Positions 27,648-35,919 of a stretch of 64,000 nucleotides of DNA are shown one piece after another. How positions within the stretch are numbered: the stretch's first letter is position 1; each line of letters opens with the position of its first letter. Both the position numbers and the translations under genes were made by a program. The DNA is from an uncultured Caldimonas sp. (GTDB lineage: Bacteria > Pseudomonadota > Gammaproteobacteria > Burkholderiales > Burkholderiaceae): NCBI RefSeq assembly GCF_946480305.1, contig NZ_CAMLJQ010000017.1:1-64000 (forward strand). Direction: 5' to 3'. The notes beneath the pieces are model-generated. The model worked only from the letters and a program-made list of their open reading frames with translations, had not been told where the DNA came from and did no database searches.

Positions 27648-28208
27648 ATGAGCATCAACTTCTCTGGATTGCATCGTTCCATGCAGGTGCCGGGCAACAG
27701 CACGGCGCCATTGCCCGCGTCGTCCGGCCCGGCATCGCCGGGCGCCTCGGTGCACCATCAGTTCGCCGCATCGGCAGGACTCACGTCACGCAAGGGACTG
27801 CAGCCAGGCCACAAGCTGCCGCCGCCGCGCAGCGACGCACTTCGATCGAAGCTGGCGCATCCGCGATCGGGGATCACAAGCGCCGCAGCCGCTGCGGGCC
27901 GACCACCGTCGTCGGCCCCCGTCTCGTTGCCGCCCGTCGAGTCCGCCCCGCCGACCTCGACGCCGCCGGCGACGCATCTGCCGATCACCGCTGGTCAGCC
28001 CACCCCCGCCGCAGCTCGCAACACGGCCGCCGCGCCCTTGCAGGCGGGCGCGCAAACCGAGCCGCGCCCGCGGCCCTCGGTTCCTGTTCCGGGGCAGCCC
28101 GCGGTCTTCGCCTGGTTGCCGATGCAACGGTCATCGGCGCCCGCCAGCATGGCAGCGAGCAGCACCGAAGGTCCTCGCTTCCTGTGGGCGCATCAGGCCA
28201 CCCGCTGA
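27648..28208 (+). CDS. Pro/Ala-rich secreted-protein candidate, 186 aa
   Basis: ATG 27648 lies 60 bases after a Hrp-type -10. The 186-residue product is Pro/Ala/Ser/Thr-rich throughout, without signal peptide, Cys or membrane helices. The N-terminus MSINFSGLHRSM is amphipathic and Ser-rich like type III signals, and the last 25 residues contain the few aromatic residues (VFAWLPM, FLWAHQ). No family is recognised. Low complexity makes coding assignment less certain, but the promoter box and the absence of a better frame support it. Confidence 0.55.
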   Translation: MSINFSGLHRSMQVPGNSTAPLPASSGPASPGASVHHQFAASAGLTSRKGLQPGHKLPPPRSDALRSKLAHPRSGITSAAAAAGRPPSSAPVSLPPVESAPPTSTPPATHLPITAGQPTPAAARNTAAAPLQAGAQTEPRPRPSVPVPGQPAVFAWLPMQRSSAPASMAASSTEGPRFLWAHQATR

Positions 28209-28486
28209 GACCCGAAGGAAGCAGCGGCGCGACGCTCGCTTCACCCTCTTTCATATAGCGCGTGTGGGGAACCCCGCGGCGCCGTGCACGCCTCGTCATA
28301 TTTCAATTGTTTTGAGGGTCATCGCTCATCGCACGCGGTGTGTAAGGACCTTCCCGAATGCGTCACCGGGGGATTCTTTCGAAGTGAACAAAGTTGAGGA
28401 TTTCGTCGAGCAGGTGTGATCTTCCTCACGGCGCACGCTCATAGCATCTTTTCATCCGAGGAACACATCACGCGAAGGATGAAGAA
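28209..28486 (+). other. A/T-richer control region upstream of the HrpB-type gene
   Basis: This 278-base gap is clearly less GC-rich than its surroundings around 28250-28320 and 28370-28420. It lacks a TTCG-N16-TTCG pair, as expected if the activator gene is controlled by an upstream OmpR-type regulator rather than by itself. A weak AAGGA lies before ATG 28487. I see no small gene in it. Confidence 0.4.
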
Positions 28487-29950
28487 ATGCTGATGCTTGC
28501 CTTGACTTCCATTCGTTCTTGTCTTCAAGACGAGCCCGTCCGCATGGTCATGCGCGGACAACTTGCACAGGCGGTCCGCCTGGCCATGGTGAAACTGGAG
28601 AAGCGGCCCTCGCCACAAGCCGCAGATGCACACGCGCTGCTCGGCCAGATCATCGGCCGCGCACTCCTCGTCCTCGGGCGTGAAGAGGAAGCGGAGGAGC
28701 TTTTCAGGCGGCAGTTGCGGGTCTATGAGATGTCGTCCCGCTCCGCCGTGCGCTGGATGTCGTCGCTCGACCACGGCTCGCTGCAACTCGCATTGAACCG
28801 GCTCGGCCGTGCTGCCGACGCGTTCAATACCGTGGCGGACGACGAGACCGCGCCGGTGCCGCTGCGTGTCGAAGCATTGGCCGGGTTGAGCGTTTCACTG
28901 CGCGCTCTGGGTGAGTACCGCCGCGCCGAACGCACGCTCACGCACGCGCAGCTCATCAGCCAGGCCCACACGCCGATGCTGCTGCAACGCCTGCTCGACG
29001 CGATGCGCATGGAGAGCAGCGTGCTGAGCAACCTGCGCGCGTTCGACGAAGGCGGCGATGCAGCACCGATCAGCCTGGGCTCCGGTGCCCCGACCTACAC
29101 CCGGGGCCAGTTGCTCGAGCTGGCGGTCGAGTTCGGCGACGTGGCGATCGCCGCGCAGCGGCTGCGCTTCCTCGCGGCGCTGATGCCTCACCGCAACATG
29201 ACCGAGCAGATCGGCAACATCACAGAGAACCTGCAAGTCGTGCGGCAGCAGAAGCTGAGCGGACTCGAGCGCGAGTGCCGCGTGGAAGCAGCTCTGGCCC
29301 TGGTCAACGGCGCGGAGGCGAAGGCGGCGAACGACGTGCTGGAGGGCCTGGCCCACGACGAGGAAAGCGTGCGACGCCATCGCTACTCGCTCGAGCTGAA
29401 GTACTGCCTCTCCCGCATCTACGCGCTGCAGGGACGGCACATGGACGCCTTGCGCCTGTACAAGGAACACGTGAACCAGGCGATGGGGAGGCTGCGCACC
29501 GAGCTGGCCCAGCTGCCCTACTCGCGCTGCCTCGAGAAGCAGCAGATGGCCGAGCACAACGATTCGATGAAGATGCTGCTGCCGCTGCGCTATCGGCGCG
29601 CCTACCAGTACATCGTGGAGCACCTCGACGATCGCGACCTGTCGGTGCGCGAGGTGGCGGCACACATCGACGTGACGGAACGGGCACTCCAGATGGCCTT
29701 CCGCACGCACCTCGGCATGGCCCCGGCGGAACTGATCCGGCGCAAGCGCATGGATGGCATCCGCAAGGAGCTGCGCGAAGCACCGGACCGGCCCAATGTG
29801 CTGGACGTTGCGCAACGCTGGGGCATGACCAACCGCTCCACGCTGACGCAGAACTACCGGCACTTCTTCAAGGAGACGCCGACCACCATGCTGCGCGGTG
29901 GTGCACCGCTGGCCGGCGGCACCCACGTGGAGCCCGACGACATCCAGTGA
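28487..29950 (+). CDS. hrpB: AraC-family Hrp master activator (HrpB/HrpX type)
   Basis: The 487-residue protein has a long helical N-terminal part (about 1-380) with TPR-like paired helices and a C-terminal AraC double helix-turn-helix (about 388-480: SVREVAAHIDVTERALQMAF, then VLDVAQRWGMTNRSTLTQNY). Length and layout match Ralstonia HrpB (477) and Xanthomonas HrpX (476), which bind PIP/hrpII boxes and activate apparatus and effector genes. It sits next to the T3SS operon and the window contains many such boxes. Those homologues are switched on by the OmpR-type regulator HrpG; two HrpG-like genes lie at 46255-48123. Confidence 0.9.
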   Translation: MLMLALTSIRSCLQDEPVRMVMRGQLAQAVRLAMVKLEKRPSPQAADAHALLGQIIGRALLVLGREEEAEELFRRQLRVYEMSSRSAVRWMSSLDHGSLQLALNRLGRAADAFNTVADDETAPVPLRVEALAGLSVSLRALGEYRRAERTLTHAQLISQAHTPMLLQRLLDAMRMESSVLSNLRAFDEGGDAAPISLGSGAPTYTRGQLLELAVEFGDVAIAAQRLRFLAALMPHRNMTEQIGNITENLQVVRQQKLSGLERECRVEAALALVNGAEAKAANDVLEGLAHDEESVRRHRYSLELKYCLSRIYALQGRHMDALRLYKEHVNQAMGRLRTELAQLPYSRCLEKQQMAEHNDSMKMLLPLRYRRAYQYIVEHLDDRDLSVREVAAHIDVTERALQMAFRTHLGMAPAELIRRKRMDGIRKELREAPDRPNVLDVAQRWGMTNRSTLTQNYRHFFKETPTTMLRGGAPLAGGTHVEPDDIQ

Positions 29951-30007
29951 CCACCGCGCTCGCCGCCGCGCCTGCCGCGCAGGTGCGGCGGCGCGCACCC
30001 GACCTTC

Positions 30008-30727
30008 ATGTTGCCGAGCCGCCCCACCCGCCTTCCAGTCGCCGGCACGGTAAGCCAGACGAGAAGCGATGCAGCCTCCGGGTGCACCGCGGCCACGCCA
30101 TTCGCCCGGTTGGAACGGCAGCTCCTGCGGGGTGGCGCCCGGCTCGGTCCGGAGCGGGCCCTGGCAGACCGCGTGTTCAGTGTGGTGGCACGCTCGATCT
30201 GCAGCACTGTCGATGTCACGCTCGAAGACACCGGGCAGGACGACGTTCCGCCCGCTGCGGGCCCGTTGCCTGCACTGCAGCCGCAGGCGACCGATGAGCG
30301 CCCTCCGGGCACACCTCAGGCCTGCACCCAGACGTCCGTCGTGCAAAGCCCGCCATACAGCCAGGATGCGCAGCACGTCGTCGGCGCACGGCCGCCGCAC
30401 TCGGTGGGCGCTGCAGCTTCGGTGCAGCGGGCAACACCGCCATCGCGCCGCGTGACCGGTGTGGGTGCCCCCGTACGACCGATGCACCACCACGTGCTGT
30501 CGCGCCGCCGAGGCTACAGCCGCGCGCTGATGCTGAGCGTGGCGCTGGCCGTGTTGCTGGTCGCGTTGACCTTGAACCTTCTGGCCACTCCCCGAGCGGA
30601 CACCACGCACGACGCCTCCGGAAGGACTCAAGGGCGCCAGGGCGCGGCCGGTCAGTACGTCGAGCGCGACGATCGCCACCGCGCGAGGCAGCCTGGAGAA
30701 CCACCGCGAGACGACCGGCAGCAGTGA
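30008..30727 (+). CDS. Single-pass membrane protein, unknown
   Basis: The 239-residue frame starts at ATG 30008, 57 bases after the HrpB-type gene. No good ribosome-binding site is visible, so the start is uncertain. Residues 1-165 are Pro/Ala/Arg/Gln-rich. One hydrophobic helix (LMLSVALAVLLVALTLNLLA) lies near 174-194, preceded by basic residues, giving a cytoplasmic N-terminal part and a short charged outer tail. This resembles an inner-membrane ring or regulator-associated protein only in topology; no family is recognised. Confidence 0.45.
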   Translation: MLPSRPTRLPVAGTVSQTRSDAASGCTAATPFARLERQLLRGGARLGPERALADRVFSVVARSICSTVDVTLEDTGQDDVPPAAGPLPALQPQATDERPPGTPQACTQTSVVQSPPYSQDAQHVVGARPPHSVGAAASVQRATPPSRRVTGVGAPVRPMHHHVLSRRRGYSRALMLSVALAVLLVALTLNLLATPRADTTHDASGRTQGRQGAAGQYVERDDRHRARQPGEPPRDDRQQ

Positions 30728-30750
30728 CACCGTTGATGCACCGCGGCGCT

Positions 30751-30811
30751 TGCGCAATCTTCCGCATCGCTTCGCACCCCGCGTGAGCGCCGCCGGCAAG
30801 GTGTCCAACAT
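30751..30811 (+). promoter_or_regulatory. Degenerate PIP-like element upstream of 30846
   Basis: TGCGC (30751-30755), 15 bases, TTCGC (30771-30775), 30 bases, then CAACAT (30806-30811, YANNRT). The first half-site has one mismatch. Spacing and -10 are right, so weak Hrp control of the following four genes is possible. Confidence 0.3.
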
Positions 30812-30845
30812 CGTGTCACACCCGAGCCTCAGCCTGGAGCTTCGA

Positions 30846-31451
30846 ATGGAAGGATCGACCCATCGCGACACGTCACGGCCACTGCTCGTCACCAGCCGCG
30901 CATACCCCGGAGGCAACTGGGCCGACGTGGCCCGCGGCGCGGGCGCCGGGTGGAAGCTGTGGCGCGACCGCCGCCACCCTACGGTCTTCGCCGATTTCGG
31001 CCACCTCGGTCACGGCGTATCGGGCGTGCGGCTCGCCCGGCTGCTGCGCTCGGTGTCGAAGGACGTGCGCATCTTCCTGTTGTCGGACCACGCCGACGCG
31101 GCACAGAAACTCTGGGCACGCGCCAACGGTGCCGACGACGTGATCCACCGCGAAGCGGCAGCGATCGCGGTGCGACTGTCGGGCTTCTATCGCGACAGGC
31201 AGGGCGCCGACGACGACACGGAGGACGCGCCGCAGCAGCTGCTCGGCGCACGGTTCACCGCCGCGTTGATGACACATGGCCGGCTCGGCCCTGCCGCCTG
31301 CGTGCTGGTCGACGAAGCCATCGAAACATGGTCTCGCACGCATGACGGCGCGGTGCCGACGGCCGAGCAACTGGCGCGCGAGCTCGTACAGCACATCACG
31401 AGCGACAAGCAACGCGTCGCATTCCTTGCCTGCTTCGGGTTGGAGGCGTAG
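30846..31451 (+). CDS. Pseudo-receiver protein, 201 aa
   Basis: ATG 30846 has GGAG six bases upstream. Residues about 35-100 follow the order of a response-regulator receiver: a strand ending in D-F-G-H-L, a helix (GVRLARLLRSV), a strand (VRIFLLSDHADA), then GADDVIHRE. The conserved phospho-Asp context, the paired acidic residues and the beta-5 Lys are not recognisable. The C-terminal 100 residues are helical and unfamiliar. It heads a compact four-gene set; the next gene starts four bases after its stop. I infer a phosphorylation-independent signalling or adaptor protein. Confidence 0.55.
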   Translation: MEGSTHRDTSRPLLVTSRAYPGGNWADVARGAGAGWKLWRDRRHPTVFADFGHLGHGVSGVRLARLLRSVSKDVRIFLLSDHADAAQKLWARANGADDVIHREAAAIAVRLSGFYRDRQGADDDTEDAPQQLLGARFTAALMTHGRLGPAACVLVDEAIETWSRTHDGAVPTAEQLARELVQHITSDKQRVAFLACFGLEA

Positions 31452-31455
31452 GGCC

Positions 31456-32418
31456 ATGCTGCAGTCGTTCGCCCATCGGTCCCTGTCGTGGCAGCTCGGC
31501 GTGCTGATGCTGCTGGTCACGTTCGCCGGGCTGTGCGCCGTGCTCGCGGTCGCACGTGCGCTTGCGGTGCAAGGCACATTGAGCGAAGCGCGTGCGGTCG
31601 CCGACATGGCACAGCACGTCGAAACCTGGGGCTCGCGCTACGGTGAGCTGGCCGTGCGGCTGCGTGGCGTGAATCCGGCACGTGCCGGTCGCTACGTGGA
31701 GCAGCGGGTGTACGCAGCCAGTGCGCAGGACTTCCTGCACCTGGCCGGCACCCGGGTGAACCCCTTCCAGCTGGACCGCGGTGCACTGGAGCGTGTCGAT
31801 GCCTACTACATCAAGAACCCGGCCCTGATCCAGCGCGAGCTGGCCGAGATCACCCGGGGTTCCACGGCACGCGTCCAGCTGCGCATCGTCGAGGCCGGTG
31901 TGTCGAACGAGTTCGAACGCCCCGAAGCGTTCGAGCGCGATGCACTCGACGCTTTCAGGGACGGCACGCAACTCGAGTACCACGCGGTGGCCGACGAGCG
32001 GCTGCTGTATGCAAAGCCGCTCGGCGCGCCCCCCGCCCCGATGCGCATCGTCAGCGTGTCCGCCGTCATCCCGTCCACATGGCAGGCGCTGTCGCAAGGC
32101 CTCGGGCCAGCGGCCTGGAGCGCACTCGCCGCGATGTTCGGCATGTACGTGCTGCTGGCGCTGTTCGTCCAGCGGCGTGTGGTGCGACCGCTCGAGCGTA
32201 TGCGACGGTATGCGGACGACCTCTCCAACGCGGTCGTCACCGCCGAACGCACGGTCCCCGAGCTCGGAGAGATCGAGGCCGAGTCGTGCAACGAGGTCGA
32301 CCGGCTTGCGCTGGCGATCACCGCCCTGGGAGCCTCGGTGCGCATCCTGTTTCGCAAGGTCCGCACCCGGGCCGCGGCGGCAGCAGCGCCGTCCGCGGCC
32401 GTCGGGATGCACACGTAG
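31456..32418 (+). CDS. DUF3365 (Tll0287-like) membrane sensor with HAMP-like tail
   Basis: The 320-residue protein has an N-terminal membrane helix (about 12-35) and a periplasmic DUF3365/Tll0287-like domain (about 40-210) recognisable by YIKNPALIQRELAEI and FERPEAFERDALDAF. A second membrane helix lies near 218-238, with a HAMP-like linker (VRPLERMRRYADDLSNAV) ending near 300. Some relatives carry a CxxCH haem motif before a kinase or cyclase; no such motif and no output domain is present, so it would need a partner protein. It lies between the pseudo-receiver gene and a hemerythrin-like gene. Confidence 0.7.
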   Translation: MLQSFAHRSLSWQLGVLMLLVTFAGLCAVLAVARALAVQGTLSEARAVADMAQHVETWGSRYGELAVRLRGVNPARAGRYVEQRVYAASAQDFLHLAGTRVNPFQLDRGALERVDAYYIKNPALIQRELAEITRGSTARVQLRIVEAGVSNEFERPEAFERDALDAFRDGTQLEYHAVADERLLYAKPLGAPPAPMRIVSVSAVIPSTWQALSQGLGPAAWSALAAMFGMYVLLALFVQRRVVRPLERMRRYADDLSNAVVTAERTVPELGEIEAESCNEVDRLALAITALGASVRILFRKVRTRAAAAAAPSAAVGMHT

Positions 32419-32435
32419 GACGAAGGACAAGCAGC

Positions 32436-33011
32436 ATGGACGTTTTCGATCTGCTCGATCGCGAGACGCACCGGTTCTCGCGGGACTTTCGCGCCTGCGC
32501 CGCAGAGCGTGACGAACCCACCCGCCACAGTGGCGGGGAGTCGCTGCTGCGGCGGGTCGCCACCTACCTGCTGGCGCTGGAGGACGTCGTCTACCCGTCG
32601 CTGGTGGCGGCCGACATACGCGTTGCACCTGCCGTGCTGCAGGCGCACGAGCGCGTGCACCGCCGCACCGCCGAAGCCCTGCTGCGCCACTGCGGCAAGC
32701 ATGCCGGTGCCAGCCGCTCGCTGGGCCGCGTGCGGTACGAGCTCAAGCAATACATCGAGATGATGCGTCGAGAGCTGTACCCGCAGATGTACCGGTCCCT
32801 CTCCGCTGCGGAGAGCCTGCTGCTGGCCGACGAGTTGCTGCAGTGGCTGGCCTCGCACCGGCGCCGTCGCGAGGACGCGGCCGCCGTGTCCGAATCCGGG
32901 CACTGGTCGCCTTCGCAGCCGGCAGGGCTGGATCTCGACCGGCTGCCGACGCTGCACCATGTGGTCGCCGTGCAGCCGCAACCGGGCAGCACCACGAGGA
33001 GCGCACGATGA
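32436..33011 (+). CDS. Hemerythrin-like (HHE) domain protein, degenerate
   Basis: The 191-residue product starts 17 bases after the sensor gene, with GGACA upstream. The N-terminal 150 residues resemble an HHE bundle: LLDRETHRFSRDF (first His), LLALEDVVYPSLVAAD (E-x-x-x-Y-P, where HHE proteins have H-x-x-x-E-x-x-x-Y-P), HERVHRRTAE, then a fourth helix. Several metal ligands appear replaced, so iron binding is uncertain. HHE proteins handle iron, oxygen or nitric oxide signals. Its stop overlaps the next start (ATGA), showing co-translation with the lipoprotein. Confidence 0.55.
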   Translation: MDVFDLLDRETHRFSRDFRACAAERDEPTRHSGGESLLRRVATYLLALEDVVYPSLVAADIRVAPAVLQAHERVHRRTAEALLRHCGKHAGASRSLGRVRYELKQYIEMMRRELYPQMYRSLSAAESLLLADELLQWLASHRRRREDAAAVSESGHWSPSQPAGLDLDRLPTLHHVVAVQPQPGSTTRSAR

Positions 33012-33610
33012 AGCGATGGCTTTGCATCGGTCTCGCGCTGCTGGGCGTGGCAGGCTGTGCCGGCAACGCCCAGCAGCGCGGCACACCGTCCTCGCCGGCG
33101 CCGATCGAGGTTCGGCCGGCCACCGCACCGGCTGCGGCGGGTACCGCCGGACGAACCAGCAGTCGCCGCTGGAGCAGCGGGCTGCGCGCCGTCGCGAAAC
33201 AGATGCAGCAGGCCGCACTCGAACAAGGCTCGGCCTCCGTCGACCGCACGTCGGACGACAGGCTGTTCATCCGCATGCCCATCTCGGCCGCGTTCGCACA
33301 GCGGTCGCTGTTCGCGACCCGCTCCACCGTCGCGTTCCTCGACGTGCTCGCCGATGCGTTGATCGAGGAACAGGGCGTGTGCGTGACGCTGGCGGAGAAC
33401 CCGCCGTTCCACTTGCGCGAGCGCCCCGGGTTGAAGCCCTACCCGCGCGCGCAGGCCATGCGCAATCACCTGATGGAACGGGGCATCGACCCGGGTCGCA
33501 TGGCGATCGAAGTGCTGGGGTATCACGAGGTCTCGGTGGGCGCGTTCTGGCCGGCGCAGGACAAGGTGGCACCGCATGTGGAGCTGATGCTCTACAGCTG
33601 TCCTGGGTGA
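33008..33610 (+). CDS. OmpA-like lipoprotein
   Basis: The 200-residue protein has a lipoprotein signal: MKRW, hydrophobic stretch, then lipobox LGVAGC with Cys at residue 17. The mature part has a flexible linker followed by an OmpA/MotB-type peptidoglycan-binding fold (about 85-195), with the typical RAQAMRNHLMERGIDPGRM helix and a final Gly-Tyr-His-Glu strand. It overlaps the hemerythrin-like gene and ends the four-gene set (pseudo-receiver, sensor, HHE, lipoprotein), suggesting an envelope-anchored sensory complex. Confidence 0.7.
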   Translation: MKRWLCIGLALLGVAGCAGNAQQRGTPSSPAPIEVRPATAPAAAGTAGRTSSRRWSSGLRAVAKQMQQAALEQGSASVDRTSDDRLFIRMPISAAFAQRSLFATRSTVAFLDVLADALIEEQGVCVTLAENPPFHLRERPGLKPYPRAQAMRNHLMERGIDPGRMAIEVLGYHEVSVGAFWPAQDKVAPHVELMLYSCPG

Positions 33611-33627
33611 GTGTGCAAACACACTGC

Positions 33628-33688
33628 TTCGCATCGCACGCCCTCGCTTCGCATCGCTGCGCCGCTTCTGCGGGTGATCCCTTACCTT
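33628..33688 (+). promoter_or_regulatory. Perfect PIP box promoter
   Basis: TTCGC (33628-33632), 15 bases, TTCGC (33648-33652), 30 bases, then TACCTT (33683-33688, YANNNT). The half-sites lie within a tandem GCTTCGCATCGC repeat. The following gene starts at 33873, so the leader is about 180 bases; it contains no other convincing gene. Confidence 0.7.
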
Positions 33689-33872
33689 GCAGCCAAGGAA
33701 TTCATCAAACAGACATGTAGCGCGGACCGAGAGGGGCGAGACACGGCGGACCGCGGCCGAGCGGCCGCATCTGCCAGGCAGCCAGGCTGGGCAAGACAGG
33801 CCCCCGCTCGGCCCTTCTTCCGTGCATTGCAAGGCGGTGTGTCCGCCTGTCACGCCAGAGAAGAGGCTTTCG

Positions 33873-34808
33873 ATGCAACCAGATCCCATCCCCTCCTCGC
33901 CGCCCCGGGCCCATCGCCGCATCTGGGGCTTTCCTCAACCCGTGTTCGAAGCCGCCTGCATGATGGCGTGCGAAGGCAAGGACCCACGGCCGACAGAGAT
34001 CGACCTCGATCCCTGCCGCATCACGGTGCGTCCGCTGCAGGAGCGCGCGGCATCGTGGCTTGCCAGCACGCCGGTGCCTCGCGCGCCGCGGGCCAACCGC
34101 GCCTTGTGGCACAACACCTTGCTGTGCGCGAACACGGCGTTGATGCGCCACGGCAGCTTTGCCTTCGGACTCGACGAGGACGAGCATCCGCTGCTCACGG
34201 CCCAGTTGTTCTCTTCGTCCGAAGATCCGATCGGCCTGGCGCGCCAACTGCAACGCATGCACGAGCTGTGGCAGTGCGCGCAGACGCTGTCACTGGCCGA
34301 CGCCGCTGCGATCGCGCACACGCACATCGAAGCCTTCATGGTGCCGCGCCAACCTCCGGAGCCCCAGGGCCGTGACGCCCGCCGCGAGGCGATCATCTCC
34401 AACTGCCTGATCGAGAGCCTGCTGGCCATGGGCCTGTCCAACCAGCAGGCGTGCCAGATCTCGGCGGCCGGCAAGCTGCGCCTGGACAAGGCCGAGATCA
34501 GCTTCGAGTGCCCGCCCACCGGCGTCGCACTGCTGCTGGTCATCACGCTGCACAACGCACTGCTCGACGGCACGGCCGCCTCGGCGTTGCAACTCACCAC
34601 CGAGCTGATGGCCGACTTCGGCATCGCAGTGGGCCGCACGTCGACGGGCTACCAGCTCCTGGCGCGCTGGCCCTGCAACGGACATGCGAAGACCGAGTTC
34701 GGCAAGTTCATCGCGACCTTCGCCGAGCTGCCCACCGTGCTGCTCGCCGACACGACCGTCTACGACCCGGGCGACAGCGACCTCGACGTGCTGCTGCCGC
34801 ACGTGTAG
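33873..34808 (+). CDS. Hrp-regulated protein with possible chaperone-like C-terminal half, 311 aa
   Basis: ATG 33873 has AGAGG upstream and lies inside the transcript predicted from the perfect PIP box. The 311-residue protein has no signal peptide or membrane helices. Residues about 60-165 are helical. The C-terminal 140 residues alternate helix and strands with acidic patches (ECPPTGVALLLVITLHNALL, ELPTVLLADTTVYDPGD), which loosely resembles the CesT chaperone fold. It might be a large type III chaperone, a secretion control protein or an effector; I cannot decide and know no named homologue. Confidence 0.55.
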   Translation: MQPDPIPSSPPRAHRRIWGFPQPVFEAACMMACEGKDPRPTEIDLDPCRITVRPLQERAASWLASTPVPRAPRANRALWHNTLLCANTALMRHGSFAFGLDEDEHPLLTAQLFSSSEDPIGLARQLQRMHELWQCAQTLSLADAAAIAHTHIEAFMVPRQPPEPQGRDARREAIISNCLIESLLAMGLSNQQACQISAAGKLRLDKAEISFECPPTGVALLLVITLHNALLDGTAASALQLTTELMADFGIAVGRTSTGYQLLARWPCNGHAKTEFGKFIATFAELPTVLLADTTVYDPGDSDLDVLLPHV

Positions 34809-34843
34809 CCGTTGCGCCTCGTGCGCGGCGGTGGCAGCGGCAC

Positions 34844-34906
34844 TTCGCGCCGCGGACGACCGGTTCGCCACAGGGCGCACGCGGGGGCGGCACGCAGACG
34901 CATGAT
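34844..34906 (+). promoter_or_regulatory. Perfect PIP box promoter
   Basis: TTCGC (34844-34848), 15 bases, TTCGC (34864-34868), 32 bases, then CATGAT (34901-34906, full YANNRT). It precedes the small gene at 34977 and, probably in the same transcript, the Ala-rich gene at 35203. Confidence 0.8.
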
Positions 34907-34976
34907 GAGCCGAGCAGCCGTCGCGGAACTTCTCCGCGCCACGCCTGCCCCCCACGTCGTTGCCCGGAGGTTTGCC

Positions 34977-35177
34977 ATGCACCAACATCCGCCGTCCGCA
35001 CCTGCCTCGCGCAGCAGCATCGCGCCAGGTGCCTTCGTCCCGCCCGCACGTGTCGGCCTCGTGCAGCTGCCCGGCAGCACGCGGCTGGTCTGGTGGACCG
35101 GCCGCGTGGCGATCGGCTTGCGGTACTGGCCGGCCGACAACGAGCGGGTCGGGGCCGGCAGCGGCCACGCCGGCTGA
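34977..35177 (+). CDS. Small Hrp-regulated protein, 66 aa
   Basis: ATG 34977 has a strong GGAGG seven bases upstream and a perfect PIP promoter. The 66-residue product has a Pro/Ser/Ala-rich first 25 residues and a short beta-type core (VGLVQLPGSTRLVWWTGRVA) with two adjacent Trp. There is no Cys and no signal peptide. No family is recognised. Its size would suit a small pilus, rod or accessory protein, but this is a guess. The next gene starts 25 bases on. Confidence 0.6.
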   Translation: MHQHPPSAPASRSSIAPGAFVPPARVGLVQLPGSTRLVWWTGRVAIGLRYWPADNERVGAGSGHAG

Positions 35178-35202
35178 GGAGCACGCACTCAAGGGGAATC
35201 AC

Positions 35203-35859
35203 ATGAGCGGTCCCTCTCGCATCGGCTCATCGAGCCCCGCAGCGCACGGAACGCCGGCACCCGCCACGGGCAAGGCGACGTCGAGCGGCCGCTCCATCGC
35301 GTCGACGCCCACCCCGGGCAATCTCTCCGCGCACGCGTCGCCCGCGAGCTCGTCGCATGTCAGGAGCACGGCGCCCCGCGCGTCGAACGCTGCACTGAAG
35401 AATTTCCTGGCGCAGGCCAACCATGGCCTGCAACAAGCACCCGCCGCGCTGAACCAGGCGGCCGACACCCTGCAGCTGGCGAGCACCGCGGCGCAACAGG
35501 CCGGCACCCTGGTGCAGCACGCGAGCGCCCTGCTGCCGCATGCGCCCAAGGCCTTGCAGCAGGCCGGCTCGGCACTGCAGACCCTCAGCGCCGGCGCACA
35601 ACTGGCAGCAAGCCACGTGCTGCCGGTCGCTGCCACCGTGGCGTCTGCTGCCGGCGTGGTGCAGGCAGCCCAGGGCGCCGTGCAGGCCTTCCAGTCGCCG
35701 TCCGGTGCCGAGCCGGGCGCGCGCACCGGGGCCTTGCTCAACCTCGCGGCCAAGACCGGGGAACTCGCCGTCAACCTCGCGAGCGCCCAGCCGACGGCCC
35801 GGTTGGCCACCACGCTGGCATCGACCGCGGTGTCGACGATCACCAAGCCAGGCAAGTAG
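35203..35859 (+). CDS. Ala-rich helical protein, secreted-protein candidate, 218 aa
   Basis: ATG 35203 follows AAGGGG and lies 25 bases after the small gene, under the same PIP promoter. The first 60 residues are Ser/Pro/Thr/Ala-rich like a type III signal. The rest is almost entirely Ala/Gln/Leu/Val amphipathic helix (GLQQAPAALNQAADTLQLAS, then AAQQAGTLVQHASALLPHAP), with a moderately hydrophobic Ala/Val stretch near 145-165. Trp, Tyr and Cys are absent. This composition recalls harpins and small translocon proteins; it could equally be an effector. No family match. Confidence 0.55.
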   Translation: MSGPSRIGSSSPAAHGTPAPATGKATSSGRSIASTPTPGNLSAHASPASSSHVRSTAPRASNAALKNFLAQANHGLQQAPAALNQAADTLQLASTAAQQAGTLVQHASALLPHAPKALQQAGSALQTLSAGAQLAASHVLPVAATVASAAGVVQAAQGAVQAFQSPSGAEPGARTGALLNLAAKTGELAVNLASAQPTARLATTLASTAVSTITKPGK

Positions 35860-35919
35860 CGCCGTCGATCGGCGGTGAGCGCCGGCCGCACGGCCGCATC
35901 GAACCGGTGGCCAGCGGGG

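Noticed and set aside
33621..33660. Tandem GCTTCGCATCGC repeat as a possible CRISPR-like or regulatory repeat array
   Set aside because: Only two copies occur, and they are explained by the two half-sites of a perfect PIP box.
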